Source: Clostridiales bacterium (GTDB lineage Bacteria; Bacillota; Clostridia; Christensenellales; QAND01). Taken from it: DNA of 39,006 nucleotides. The stretch lies in NCBI GenBank assembly GCA_015056185.1, contig SVGV01000004.1:1-39006 (forward strand), read 5' to 3'. The notes below the pieces were generated by a model. That model made no database searches and was not told where the DNA came from. It was given only the letters and a program-made list of their open reading frames with translations. Position numbers and translations under genes: made by a program. The stretch's first letter is position 1, and each line of letters begins with the position of its first letter. This document shows positions 26,680 through 35,013 of this stretch, one piece after another.

Positions 26680-26711
26680 GCGTCTTGCCCGGCGGGTAAG
26701 ACGCTTTTTTT
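26680..26711 (+). terminator. Intrinsic terminator in the region upstream of the permease gene (possible attenuator)
   Basis: GCGTCTTGCCC-GGC-GGGTAAGACGC-TTTTTTT; about 100 nt upstream of the permease start. Confidence 0.8.
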
Positions 26712-26809
26712 GCGGCCTTTTTAAGGCAAACGCCTATGGGCTAAGGTTGAATATGGGCGGCAACGCTCAAATATATCAAATGCTGTGAAACAGCAATGGA
26801 GGTCACGGT

Positions 26810-28189
26810 ATGAACGCCACAAAAGCCAACGACCACGGCTATCTGCCCCAGGAAACGCCCTCATTGGGCAAACTGCTGCTCTACGCTCTGCAGCAGGTCA
26901 TCGTTATGTTCCCCGCAACCATCACCGTTGCACTCATCACCGGGTTCCAGGTTTCCACCACCATCTTCGCCAGTGGTCTTGCAACCATCTGCTTTACGCT
27001 GATCACCAAGAAGAAGATCCCCATGTACTATGGCTCCAGCTTTGCTTACCTTACCGCCATTGCCAGCATGTGCGCTGCCAAAGGCTATGTGATGACCGAC
27101 GGCATCCTGCCCGCCGTTGCCATCCAGGAAGCACAGTTCGGCATCATCATGAGCGGTCTGGTTTCCATCGCAGCCGGTATCATCGTACGGTTTGCGGGCC
27201 AGAAGGCTGTTGAACGCCTGCTGCCCCCCTCCATCACCGGTTCCGTAGCCATGATCATCGGTTTGACCCTGGCCGGCAACGCCCTTGGTGATTCCATCCC
27301 CGCTGCCGCCGGCGCCATGACCGATTGGTGGGTGGCTGTTGCCCTTGTTACCCTTCTTTCCACCGTTATTTATGCCCGTTACTTAAAGGGCCTTTTAGGC
27401 CAGCTGCCCCTGCTCCTTGGTGCCCTTACCGGCTGTGCCTTTGCCGCAGTGCTGTACTTTGTGGGCGATGTAAACCTCTTCCGTGAGGTACCCGCAGCGG
27501 CTCTGGAATCCTCCGTATGGAAGCTGGGCGACGGCAGCATCTTCGCTCTGCCCGCATTCACCCTGCCCAAGTTCTCCTGGGAAGCAGTGCTGGCCATCAT
27601 GCCCATTGCCATCGCAACCATCCCCGAAAGTACCGCCCATGTATACCAGCTGGATATCTACGTAAACGACGTAGCGAAAAAGAAAGGCGCGAAGATGGAT
27701 TACTCCATCGCCAACATGCTGGATAAGAACCTCATCGGCGACGGTATCTGCGATATGATCTCCGGTTTTGTTGGCGGCCCCGCCGGCACCAACTACGGCG
27801 AGAACATCAGCGCCATGGCCATCACCCGTGTGTTCTCCGTGCCTGTTATCGCTGTGGCCGGCATCCTGGCCATGGTCATCGCCTGCTTCACCCCCCTTAT
27901 TAAGGTGATCTACGGCATTCCTCTGGCGGTTATCGGCGGCCTTGAGATCTACCTCTTCGGCGCCATCGCCGCACAGGGTATCGCCATCATGATCGACAAA
28001 AAGGTGGATATGTTCGATTCCAAGAACATCACCGTTATCGCTACCATTATGGTGCTGGGCATCGGCGGTCAGTACGCCTTCGGCGGCAACATCCCCCTGT
28101 TTGGCATCCAGGTGCCCTGCATCGCAGGTGCTGCCATCGCCGGCATCATCCTGAACGCCATCCTGTCCATCGGCAAGAAGGACGCTTAA
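26810..28189 (+). CDS. Uracil/xanthine permease (NCS2 / solute carrier 23 family)
   Basis: QQVIVMFPATITVALITGFQVSTTIFASGLATICFTLITKKKIPMYYGSSFAYL and NYGENISAMAITRVFS NCS2 signature. Confidence 0.95.
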   Translation: MNATKANDHGYLPQETPSLGKLLLYALQQVIVMFPATITVALITGFQVSTTIFASGLATICFTLITKKKIPMYYGSSFAYLTAIASMCAAKGYVMTDGILPAVAIQEAQFGIIMSGLVSIAAGIIVRFAGQKAVERLLPPSITGSVAMIIGLTLAGNALGDSIPAAAGAMTDWWVAVALVTLLSTVIYARYLKGLLGQLPLLLGALTGCAFAAVLYFVGDVNLFREVPAAALESSVWKLGDGSIFALPAFTLPKFSWEAVLAIMPIAIATIPESTAHVYQLDIYVNDVAKKKGAKMDYSIANMLDKNLIGDGICDMISGFVGGPAGTNYGENISAMAITRVFSVPVIAVAGILAMVIACFTPLIKVIYGIPLAVIGGLEIYLFGAIAAQGIAIMIDKKVDMFDSKNITVIATIMVLGIGGQYAFGGNIPLFGIQVPCIAGAAIAGIILNAILSIGKKDA

Positions 28190-28200
28190 CCAACGCAAAC

Positions 28201-28236
28201 AAGGCCCGTACTGCGGTACGGGTCTTTTGTTTTTTA
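28201..28236 (+). terminator. Intrinsic terminator after the permease
   Basis: GGCCCGTA-CTGCGG-TACGGGTC-TTTTGTTTTTT. Confidence 0.8.
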
Positions 28237-28270
28237 TGGGATATGGTAAACTAAGCAAGGAGGCGATACC

Positions 28271-28795
28271 ATGACGGTAAGCGAAGCCATTGAAATTAGG
28301 CGCAGCATACGCAAATACAAGGATACCCCGGTGGAGGACTCCCTTTTGTTGGAGGTGGTCCGGGCGGGGATGATGGCCCCCAACGGTGAGGGCAAACAGG
28401 CCTGGCATTTTATTGTGTTAAAGGATCGGAAAAAGATCTTAGAATTAGAGGCGGCCATCCGCAAATACATGGGGGAAAACACCGGCGAAAACTACAAACC
28501 CCTGTTTTCCGCCCCGGCGGTGATTTTGCCCTGCGGTGATTACAGCACCCGCTGGGCCATGGCGGATTGTTCCTTGGCCGCCCAGAACATGGCACTAAAG
28601 GCGGTGGAGCTGGGCCTTGGCACCTGCTTTGTGGGGTTCCCCGGTTCCGTCTTCCGCAATGCAGAACTGTGCCACTGTTACGATGGCTACCCCATCCCGG
28701 AAGGTTACGATGTGATGTTCGGCCTTACCATCGGCTACCCCGATGAAGCCCCCGCACCCCGCAAACGGGATTTTAGTAAGGTAAGCTTTTTATAA
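28271..28795 (+). CDS. Nitroreductase family protein
   Basis: EAIEIRRSIRKYKDTPVEDSLLLEVVRAGMMAPNGEGKQAWHFIVL...ELGLGTCFVGF; ferredoxin-like Cys cluster absent. Confidence 0.93.
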   Translation: MTVSEAIEIRRSIRKYKDTPVEDSLLLEVVRAGMMAPNGEGKQAWHFIVLKDRKKILELEAAIRKYMGENTGENYKPLFSAPAVILPCGDYSTRWAMADCSLAAQNMALKAVELGLGTCFVGFPGSVFRNAELCHCYDGYPIPEGYDVMFGLTIGYPDEAPAPRKRDFSKVSFL

Positions 28796-28803
28796 GGCGA
28801 TGC

Positions 28804-28839
28804 AAAAAAAGAGCGCCCCCACGGGTGCGCTCTTTTTTT
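28804..28839. terminator. Bidirectional intrinsic terminator
   Basis: AAAAAAAGAGCGC...GTGCGCTCTTTTTTT. Confidence 0.82.
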
Positions 28840-28899
28840 GTGGGGCTGGGGCATCAGCTGTGGTATAATACAGAAAAAGACAGTTTCAGGAGGTAGCCC

Positions 28900-29454
28900 A
28901 TGGGCAGCGTGTTTGATGCCATTGCGGGGCGCAGGAGCATCCGCAAATATGAAGACAGACAGATCTTAAAAGAAGAGTTGGATACCATTTTAAAGGCCGG
29001 TATGCTGGCCCCCAGCGCAAGCAACCGTCAGCCCTGGCACTTTGTTGTGATGCAGGATCGTGATTTGATCGAAGAAGTCAACGATGCCATTTTAGATGCC
29101 ATGCAGAAGCGGGGCGGCGCCTATGCGGCCACCGCGGCGAAAAAGCCGGATTACGCCCCCTTGTTCCACGCGCCCACCGTTATACTGGTGTGCGGCGTTA
29201 AGGACAACCGCTGGAGCTACGGCGATTGCGGCCTTGCAGCGCAAAACATGGCCCTTGCCGCCCATGAACTTGGCATCGGCAGCTGCATGGTGGGCTTCAT
29301 CCGTTCCATTTTAGATGAGGAAGCCTACGCACCTGTGGTAAGTAAGCTGCAGATCCCCGAGGGGTACGAGCTGCACTATGCCTTTACCTTTGGCTACCCC
29401 ATGGAATCCCCCGATGCCCGTAAGCGGGATTTTGATAAGGTGACGTATTTATAA
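28900..29454 (+). CDS. Nitroreductase family protein (paralogue of the preceding gene)
   Basis: DAIAGRRSIRKYEDRQILKEELDTILKAGMLAPSASNRQPWHFVVM...ELGIGSCMVGF. Confidence 0.93.
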   Translation: MGSVFDAIAGRRSIRKYEDRQILKEELDTILKAGMLAPSASNRQPWHFVVMQDRDLIEEVNDAILDAMQKRGGAYAATAAKKPDYAPLFHAPTVILVCGVKDNRWSYGDCGLAAQNMALAAHELGIGSCMVGFIRSILDEEAYAPVVSKLQIPEGYELHYAFTFGYPMESPDARKRDFDKVTYL

Positions 29455-29614
29455 TGATCATGGCTGAAGGGAGCCGTTTGTAAAAATCCCCCTTAATAAC
29501 CCCGAAAATTTTGTACCCCATGCACTGCGTGCTTTGCAGTAAGTATTTGTGCATTGGTCAACAGGACCCGGGTGTGCGCGGTACACCTGACCATGGTGCA
29601 GGAAGGCCAAACTA

Positions 29615-29851
29615 ATGTATGAATTTCGACAGGTGAAATGTCCCCTCTGTGATCATATTTTTATGTGGAAAAAAGAATCCTATACCGGATCAAGCTGCGA
29701 TGTGTTTAAACGAGAGGGAATCGATGAGGAACTAGAAAGCACTCGTTGCCCCAACTGCAACTTTGAAATGGTCGTTCCGGATGATGCTTTTGAAGGGCTC
29801 GATCTTCAGGATGCTGCCATCTCAAGACGTACTGCGATCAGGGGGATTTAG
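29615..29851 (+). CDS. Small zinc-ribbon-like protein
   Basis: 78 aa; VKCPLCDHIFMW...STRCPNCNFEMVV, two CxxC knuckles. Confidence 0.6.
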   Translation: MYEFRQVKCPLCDHIFMWKKESYTGSSCDVFKREGIDEELESTRCPNCNFEMVVPDDAFEGLDLQDAAISRRTAIRGI

Positions 29852-29886
29852 GGCTTCGGTATCTTTTTTCCCCATCATACAACAAC

Positions 29887-29916
29887 AAAAAAAGCACCCC
29901 GAAGGGTGCTTTTTAT
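29887..29916. terminator. Bidirectional intrinsic terminator
   Basis: AAAAAAAGCACCC-CGAA-GGGTGCTTTTTATT. Confidence 0.82.
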
Positions 29917-29930
29917 TTGCTGATTACAGA

Positions 29931-30356
29931 TTAGAACAGGTCGTCCTCGTCGTCGTTGTCGAACTTGCTCATTTCGGCGTTGACGTACTTGATCTCTTCT
30001 TTGGCCAGAGCGATGGTCTCGTTGATGTAATCTTCGCTGATCTCATCTTCGAAGCACAGAGCGATCTGCAGAGCCAGGGGCAGGTTGGTACCGGTGATCA
30101 GGTGGAACTTGTGGGTGGGCACATAGTTCATGAACATCTGGTTTACGCTGCCTGCCATGAGGTCGGTCATAACGATGAGCTCATCGTCTTCAGCCAGGTT
30201 GTTGAAGTACTCTTCGATCACGGGTTTGGGGTTGGGAACTTCGGTGAAGCAGTTGATAACGGTGATGTTATCGGTGTTGCCGGCCAGGATGCCCAAAGAA
30301 TCTTTTACACCTGCTGCCATGCTGGCGTGGGTTGCGATCAAGATTTTTCTTGCCAT
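29931..30356 (-). CDS. PTS mannose/fructose/sorbose-type EIIA domain protein (stand-alone)
   Basis: MARKILIATHASMAAGVKDSLGILAGNTDNITVINCF...LIVMTDLMAGSVNQMFM; phosphoacceptor-type His in ATHASMA; start at ATG 30356 after AGGAGG. Track ORF extends further upstream without support. Confidence 0.88.
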   Translation of the reverse strand: MARKILIATHASMAAGVKDSLGILAGNTDNITVINCFTEVPNPKPVIEEYFNNLAEDDELIVMTDLMAGSVNQMFMNYVPTHKFHLITGTNLPLALQIALCFEDEISEDYINETIALAKEEIKYVNAEMSKFDNDDEDDLF

Positions 30357-30578
30357 TGTATGTTTCCTCCTAATATAGTTGCTGGCGGATGCTTGCCAGC
30401 TCGTGACAAACTTACAGCTTAGTATAACAGGCATTGGCCACTTGGGGCAAGGGGCAACATGCGAAAACCTTTTATGAAAAGGCGGTTTCTGTAAAGAATC
30501 CCCCCCTCTGCCCACAACCCACACCCATATTTGCTAAATATATGTGGTTTTATCACCCTTGATTGTCGCTTTCGTCCG

Positions 30579-30607
30579 TTGATATCTGGAAAATGAAGTG
30601 CTATAAT
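30579..30607 (+). promoter_or_regulatory. Candidate sigma70-type promoter for the RpiR-like regulator
   Basis: TTGATA-(17 nt)-TATAAT. Confidence 0.7.
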
Positions 30608-30623
30608 CAGCGTAATAAAGTTT

Positions 30624-31508
30624 TTGCTTCCTATTTTTGAAAGGATGATCGTTTTGTTTGAGCTGATCAACCGATTGCTGCACCAGGCCGACCTGAGCGT
30701 GGCAAAAACCATGGATAAATCCATGTCCCACGGGCTCTTGCGGTATTACCGCAACATCCCCAATATGCGGCTGGAGGAGATCGCACGGGAGTGCTTTGTT
30801 TCCCCCGCCACCTTAAGCCGCTTTTGCTCCAAAGTGGATCACGTCAACTATTCCAAATTAAGCCGGGCCGCCCGGGAGGATGTGGAATACTTTGACGAGA
30901 TCACCCAGGGCTTTGCGGATTCCATCAAGGATAAGCCCGGCATCACCGCAGACGGCGTTGCCATGGCCACCTTGGAAAACCTCACAAACGCCTTAAGCTC
31001 TTTAAGGGATACGGTGGATTACGACCAGGTGGTCACCGTGGCAAGGCGCATCTACAACAGCGATTTAAGCATGATCCTCATGCATAAGGCCCACCGGGCG
31101 GTGGTAACGGATTTTCAGCTGAACATGACTTTATTGGGCAAGCCCGTGTTCTGCACCAGCACCGATAACCCGGATATCTCCAGTGTACATAAAAACCGCA
31201 ACTATGTGCTGCTCATCCCCACTTATATCGATCACTTCATCGGCGATGCCATGACGGATGGGATCAAATCCCTCATCGATTCGCTGAACGAAAGCTGCTC
31301 GCTCAGGGTCGTGTACTTCAGCATGCACCCCGAAAAGCTGGATTTAAAAGAAAACGAGTGCTGCTTCCCGCTGCCTCACCCCACGGAGCCCCTGCCCTTC
31401 CCCGCGCTGGTGGGCAAGCAGCTTTTGCAGAGCGTGCTTGATATGGTCTACTATTCTTACTACTTCATCCACTCGGTGGAAGAGGCGGGCAAAAACAGCG
31501 AAGAATAA
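30624..31508 (+). CDS. MurR/RpiR family transcriptional regulator
   Basis: LLRYYRNIPNMRLEEIARECFVSPATLSRFCSKVDHVNYSKLSRAAREDV HTH_6-type domain; C-terminal divergent SIS-like region. Track start is TTG; the real start could be about 30645-30654. Confidence 0.82.
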   Translation: MLPIFERMIVLFELINRLLHQADLSVAKTMDKSMSHGLLRYYRNIPNMRLEEIARECFVSPATLSRFCSKVDHVNYSKLSRAAREDVEYFDEITQGFADSIKDKPGITADGVAMATLENLTNALSSLRDTVDYDQVVTVARRIYNSDLSMILMHKAHRAVVTDFQLNMTLLGKPVFCTSTDNPDISSVHKNRNYVLLIPTYIDHFIGDAMTDGIKSLIDSLNESCSLRVVYFSMHPEKLDLKENECCFPLPHPTEPLPFPALVGKQLLQSVLDMVYYSYYFIHSVEEAGKNSEE

Positions 31509-31541
31509 GGCCATCTGCCCCGTGAATTGACCCATTTTATA

Positions 31542-31570
31542 TTGCATTGATTACGGTAAAGTGCTAAAAT
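31542..31570 (+). promoter_or_regulatory. Candidate promoter of the liv-type operon
   Basis: TTGCAT-(17 nt)-TAAAAT, with a TG extension (gTGcTAAAAT). Confidence 0.68.
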
Positions 31571-31618
31571 ATCTGCAATACTTTTTTTGCCTATGGGCAT
31601 GGGTATCACGGTAAGTTG

Positions 31619-31707
31619 GTGTGGAATGGCGGCATAGCCGCCCATAATCAGATCAAAGAGGAACAACGGCGTTCTTTCCCACACAAAGGCTGCCCTTGTT
31701 CCTTTTT
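31619..31707 (+). promoter_or_regulatory. Structured 5' leader with terminator-like and competing stems upstream of the branched-chain amino acid SBP gene
   Basis: GGCGGC-ATA-GCCGCC (31628-31642); AAAGAGGAACAA (31655-31666) pairs with TTGTTCCTTTTT (31696-31707); GTGTGG (31619-31624) can pair with CCACAC (31679-31684), incompatible with the second stem in a nested fold. Confidence 0.5.
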
Positions 31708-31747
31708 AGTATGATGCGCAAATGCGCACAAAATGGAGGGAAACAAC

Positions 31748-32911
31748 ATGAAAAAGACCCTGGCATTGCTGATGGCCATCGCTATGTTGGCTATGCTGCT
31801 GGTTGGCTGCGGCGGCGGCGAAAGTGGCGCTCCTGCCGAAAGCGACAGCATCTTCATCGGCTGCTTGGCCCCCCTGACCGGCGACGTTTCCGTATACGGC
31901 GTTACCACCAAGCAGGGTGCAGAGCTTGCTTTTGAAGAGATCAACGCTGCAGGCGGCGTAAACGGCAAACAGCTGACCTATGAATTCGTGGATGAAAAAG
32001 GCGATTCCATGGAAGCTGTTAACGCTTACAACATGCTGATGGACAAAAAAATGGTTGCCCTGTTCGGCGACGTAACCAGCAAACCCACCATCGCTGTGGC
32101 TGAGCTGAGTGCGGAAGACAACATGCCCATGATCACCGCAACCGCAACCCACCCCGATGTAACCAAAAAGGGCAGCAACGTGGTTCGCGCCTGCTTCCTG
32201 GACCCCTATCAGGGCCAGATCATGGCTCAGTTTGCCGCTGACAACCTCGGCGTAAAAACCGCTGCCATCATCTACAACACTTCTGACGACTATTCTTCCG
32301 GCCTGAAGGATTCCTTCACCCAGTATGCAAACGAGTTCGGCCTTACCATCGTTGCTACCGAAGGCTACGGCGCAGACGACAAAGACTTCAAGACCCAGCT
32401 GACCAAGATCCAGGCTCAGAAGCCCGACGTCCTCTTCGTGCCCGATTACTATGAAAAGGCTTCCCTCATTGCTACCCAGGCCCGCGAGATCGGCTATGAC
32501 AACCCCCTCTTAGGCGTTGACGGCTGGGACGGCGTACTGGCCGTTCTGGACGAGGCCAACTACGGCGTGGTAGAAGGCTGCTACTTCAGCAACCACTACA
32601 GCGTGGATGACACCACCCCCGTTGTTGCCAACTTCATCAAGAACTACACCGATAAATACGGCGAAGCTCCCACCGCTTTCTCCGCTTTGGGTTATGACGC
32701 TATCTACATGCTGAAAGCCGCTCTGGAGAACGCAAAATCCCTGAGCAAGGAAGACATCATCGCTGCTCTGAAGGTTGTTGAGATCGACGGCGTTACCGGC
32801 CACATCAGCCTGGACGAAGAAGGCAACCCCATCAAGGTTGTTTCCATCGTAGAGATCAAAGACGGCAAGTACACCTTGAAGACCAAGATCAACCCCGTTG
32901 GCGAAGAATAA
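31748..32911 (+). CDS. livK: ABC transporter substrate-binding lipoprotein, branched-chain amino acid type
   Basis: MKKTLALLMAIAMLAMLLVGCGGG lipobox; IFIGCLAPLTGDVSVYGVTTKQGAELAFEEINAAGGVNGKQL Peripla_BP_6 signature. Confidence 0.93.
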   Translation: MKKTLALLMAIAMLAMLLVGCGGGESGAPAESDSIFIGCLAPLTGDVSVYGVTTKQGAELAFEEINAAGGVNGKQLTYEFVDEKGDSMEAVNAYNMLMDKKMVALFGDVTSKPTIAVAELSAEDNMPMITATATHPDVTKKGSNVVRACFLDPYQGQIMAQFAADNLGVKTAAIIYNTSDDYSSGLKDSFTQYANEFGLTIVATEGYGADDKDFKTQLTKIQAQKPDVLFVPDYYEKASLIATQAREIGYDNPLLGVDGWDGVLAVLDEANYGVVEGCYFSNHYSVDDTTPVVANFIKNYTDKYGEAPTAFSALGYDAIYMLKAALENAKSLSKEDIIAALKVVEIDGVTGHISLDEEGNPIKVVSIVEIKDGKYTLKTKINPVGEE

Positions 32912-33136
32912 TCTTACCATCATCTGCTTTCGGCCATAAAGGCTGAAAGCCGGGGGGCAGCCCCCCACAATATCACCATGACAACGTCCAAAGCGGGGCT
33001 CATTTATGATGCCCTGCTTTGGTACTTGTATGGAGCGCGTAAAAACCCCGTAAAGATCCGCTTTCTTTTTGCTTATTTTAAGCCCCTAACTTAGTAAATC
33101 ATCCCCTCATGGGGTTATCAATTGGAGTCGGTAAAT

Positions 33137-34027
33137 ATGTTGGACCTGATAAAACAGCTGATCAACGGCCTGCAGGCGGGCAGTATCTTTGCCCTGGTGG
33201 CCCTTGGCTACACCATGGTGTACGGCATCGTAAAGCTCATCAACTTTGCCCATGGCGACATCATCATGGTGGGTGCCTATTTTTCTTTGATGGCCATCCC
33301 CATGCTCAGTTCCGTAGGCCTGCCCCTTTGGCTTTGCGCCATTGTGGCTGCTGCCCTGTGCGCCATTTTAGGCGTGGTCACCGAGCGGGTGGCTTATAAG
33401 CCCTTGCGCAATTCCCCCCGCATTTCTGCCTTGATCACCGCCATCGGCGTCAGCCTTTTATTGCAGAACGCCTTTATGCTGCTGTTTTCCGCAACGCCCA
33501 AACCCTATCCTTCCATCTTCGGCAAGGATAGCATCACCCTGGGCGATGGCTTTACCGTAAGCTACATCACCATTTTGACCATCGTGGTCACCGTGGTGCT
33601 GATGGTCCTTTTGCAGATGTTCATCAAGCGCACCCGTGTGGGCAAGAGCATGCGTGCCGTCAGCGAGGATGCCGGTGCCGCCCAGCTGATGGGCATCAAC
33701 GTCAACAACACCATCTCCATCACCTTTGCCATCGGCTCTGCCCTTGCAGCGGTGGCGGCGGTGCTTTACAGCGCAGCTTACCCCCTGATCGACCCCTATA
33801 TGGGCTCGTTCTTGGGGATTAAGGCCTTCGTAGCCGCCGTACTGGGCGGCATTGGCTCCATCCCCGGTGCTATGATCGGCGGTTTCACCATCGGCATCGT
33901 GGAAAGTTTGACCAAGGCCTACATCAGCTCCCAGATCTCCGACGCTGTTGTGTTCTTACTGCTCATCCTGGTGCTGCTCATCAAGCCCACCGGCATTATG
34001 GGCAAGAACATCGGCGAGAAAGTGTGA
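33137..34027 (+). CDS. livH: Branched-chain amino acid ABC transporter permease LivH
   Basis: MLDLIKQLINGLQAGSIFALVALGYTMVYGIVKLINFAHGDIIMVGAY. Confidence 0.95.
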   Translation: MLDLIKQLINGLQAGSIFALVALGYTMVYGIVKLINFAHGDIIMVGAYFSLMAIPMLSSVGLPLWLCAIVAAALCAILGVVTERVAYKPLRNSPRISALITAIGVSLLLQNAFMLLFSATPKPYPSIFGKDSITLGDGFTVSYITILTIVVTVVLMVLLQMFIKRTRVGKSMRAVSEDAGAAQLMGINVNNTISITFAIGSALAAVAAVLYSAAYPLIDPYMGSFLGIKAFVAAVLGGIGSIPGAMIGGFTIGIVESLTKAYISSQISDAVVFLLLILVLLIKPTGIMGKNIGEKV

Positions 34028-34038
34028 GGTGATTTGCC

Positions 34039-35013
34039 ATGGATAAGCGTAACCTTAGCTCTTACCTCATCAACACCGCGGCTGCGGTGGTCATCTATTT
34101 ACTGATCTCCGCTTTGATCAGCGGCGGCATCATCACAAGGCAGTACCAGGGCGTGCTGGTATTTGCCTGCGTCAACTGCATCCTGGCAGTTAGCTTAAAC
34201 CTGACCACAGGCTTTTTAGGCGAACTGGCATTGGGCCATGCGGGCTTTATGTCCATTGGCGCGTACACCGGCGCACTCATCACCAAAGCCGGTGTGGTGG
34301 AAGGCGTACCCGGTCTGCTCCTTGGCATGCTGGCCGGCGGCCTTGTGGCCGTTGTGTTTGCTATGCTCATCGGCATCCCCGTTCTGCGCTTAAAGGGCGA
34401 TTACCTTGCCATCGTCACGCTGGGCTTTGGTGAGATCATCCGCGTGCTTATCGAGGCGGTGCCCTTTACGGGCGGCGCAAAGGGCCTGACGGGCATCCCC
34501 CGCCTGACGGACTTTACCATGGCCTATTGGGTGATGGTCGTCGTCATCGTGGTGCTGTTTGCCTTCATCCGTTCCCGCCATGGCCGTGCAGCCATCGCCA
34601 TCAGCCAGGATGACATCGCATCCGAAGCCAGCGGCATCAACAACACCTACTATAAGATCTTGGTCTTCGGCATTGCTGCCTTCTTTGCCGGTGTGGCAGG
34701 CTGCTTGTACGGCAACTACATGGGCATCTTGGGGGCATCCTCCTTTAACTTTGCAAAGAGCATCGATATCTTAGTCATCGTGGTATTGGGCGGCATGGGC
34801 AGCTTTACCGGCTCCATCGTGGCGGCCTTCGGCCTGACCATTTTGCCCGAGGTGCTCCGCGGCTTTGCGGAATACCGCATGCTCATCTACTCCGTTGCGC
34901 TGATTATGATGATGCTGTTCAGGCCCAGCGGACTCATGGGCGGGTATGAATTCTCCCTAAGCCGCGTCATCCGCAAGTTCATCCCCGGTAAACGGAAGGA
35001 GGAAGCAAAATGA
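34039..35013 (+). CDS. livM: Branched-chain amino acid ABC transporter permease LivM
   Basis: LAVSLNLTTGFLGELALGHAGFMSIGAYTGAL; LRLKGDYLAIVTLGFGEIIRVL. Confidence 0.95.
   Translation: MDKRNLSSYLINTAAAVVIYLLISALISGGIITRQYQGVLVFACVNCILAVSLNLTTGFLGELALGHAGFMSIGAYTGALITKAGVVEGVPGLLLGMLAGGLVAVVFAMLIGIPVLRLKGDYLAIVTLGFGEIIRVLIEAVPFTGGAKGLTGIPRLTDFTMAYWVMVVVIVVLFAFIRSRHGRAAIAISQDDIASEASGINNTYYKILVFGIAAFFAGVAGCLYGNYMGILGASSFNFAKSIDILVIVVLGGMGSFTGSIVAAFGLTILPEVLRGFAEYRMLIYSVALIMMMLFRPSGLMGGYEFSLSRVIRKFIPGKRKEEAK

Noticed and set aside
26590-26711. Purine riboswitch or PyrR attenuator upstream of the permease
   Set aside because: Could not align the conserved purine-aptamer junctions or a PyrR-binding loop; left as an unassigned leader.
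29931-30524. Long N-terminal extension of the EIIA ORF
   Set aside because: ATG at 30356 has an AGGAGG RBS and begins the canonical EIIA fold; the extension is non-homologous intergenic sequence.
31577-31747. T-box leader upstream of the liv operon
   Set aside because: No AGGGTGG(N)ACCGCG-type T-box sequence or recognisable specifier loop.
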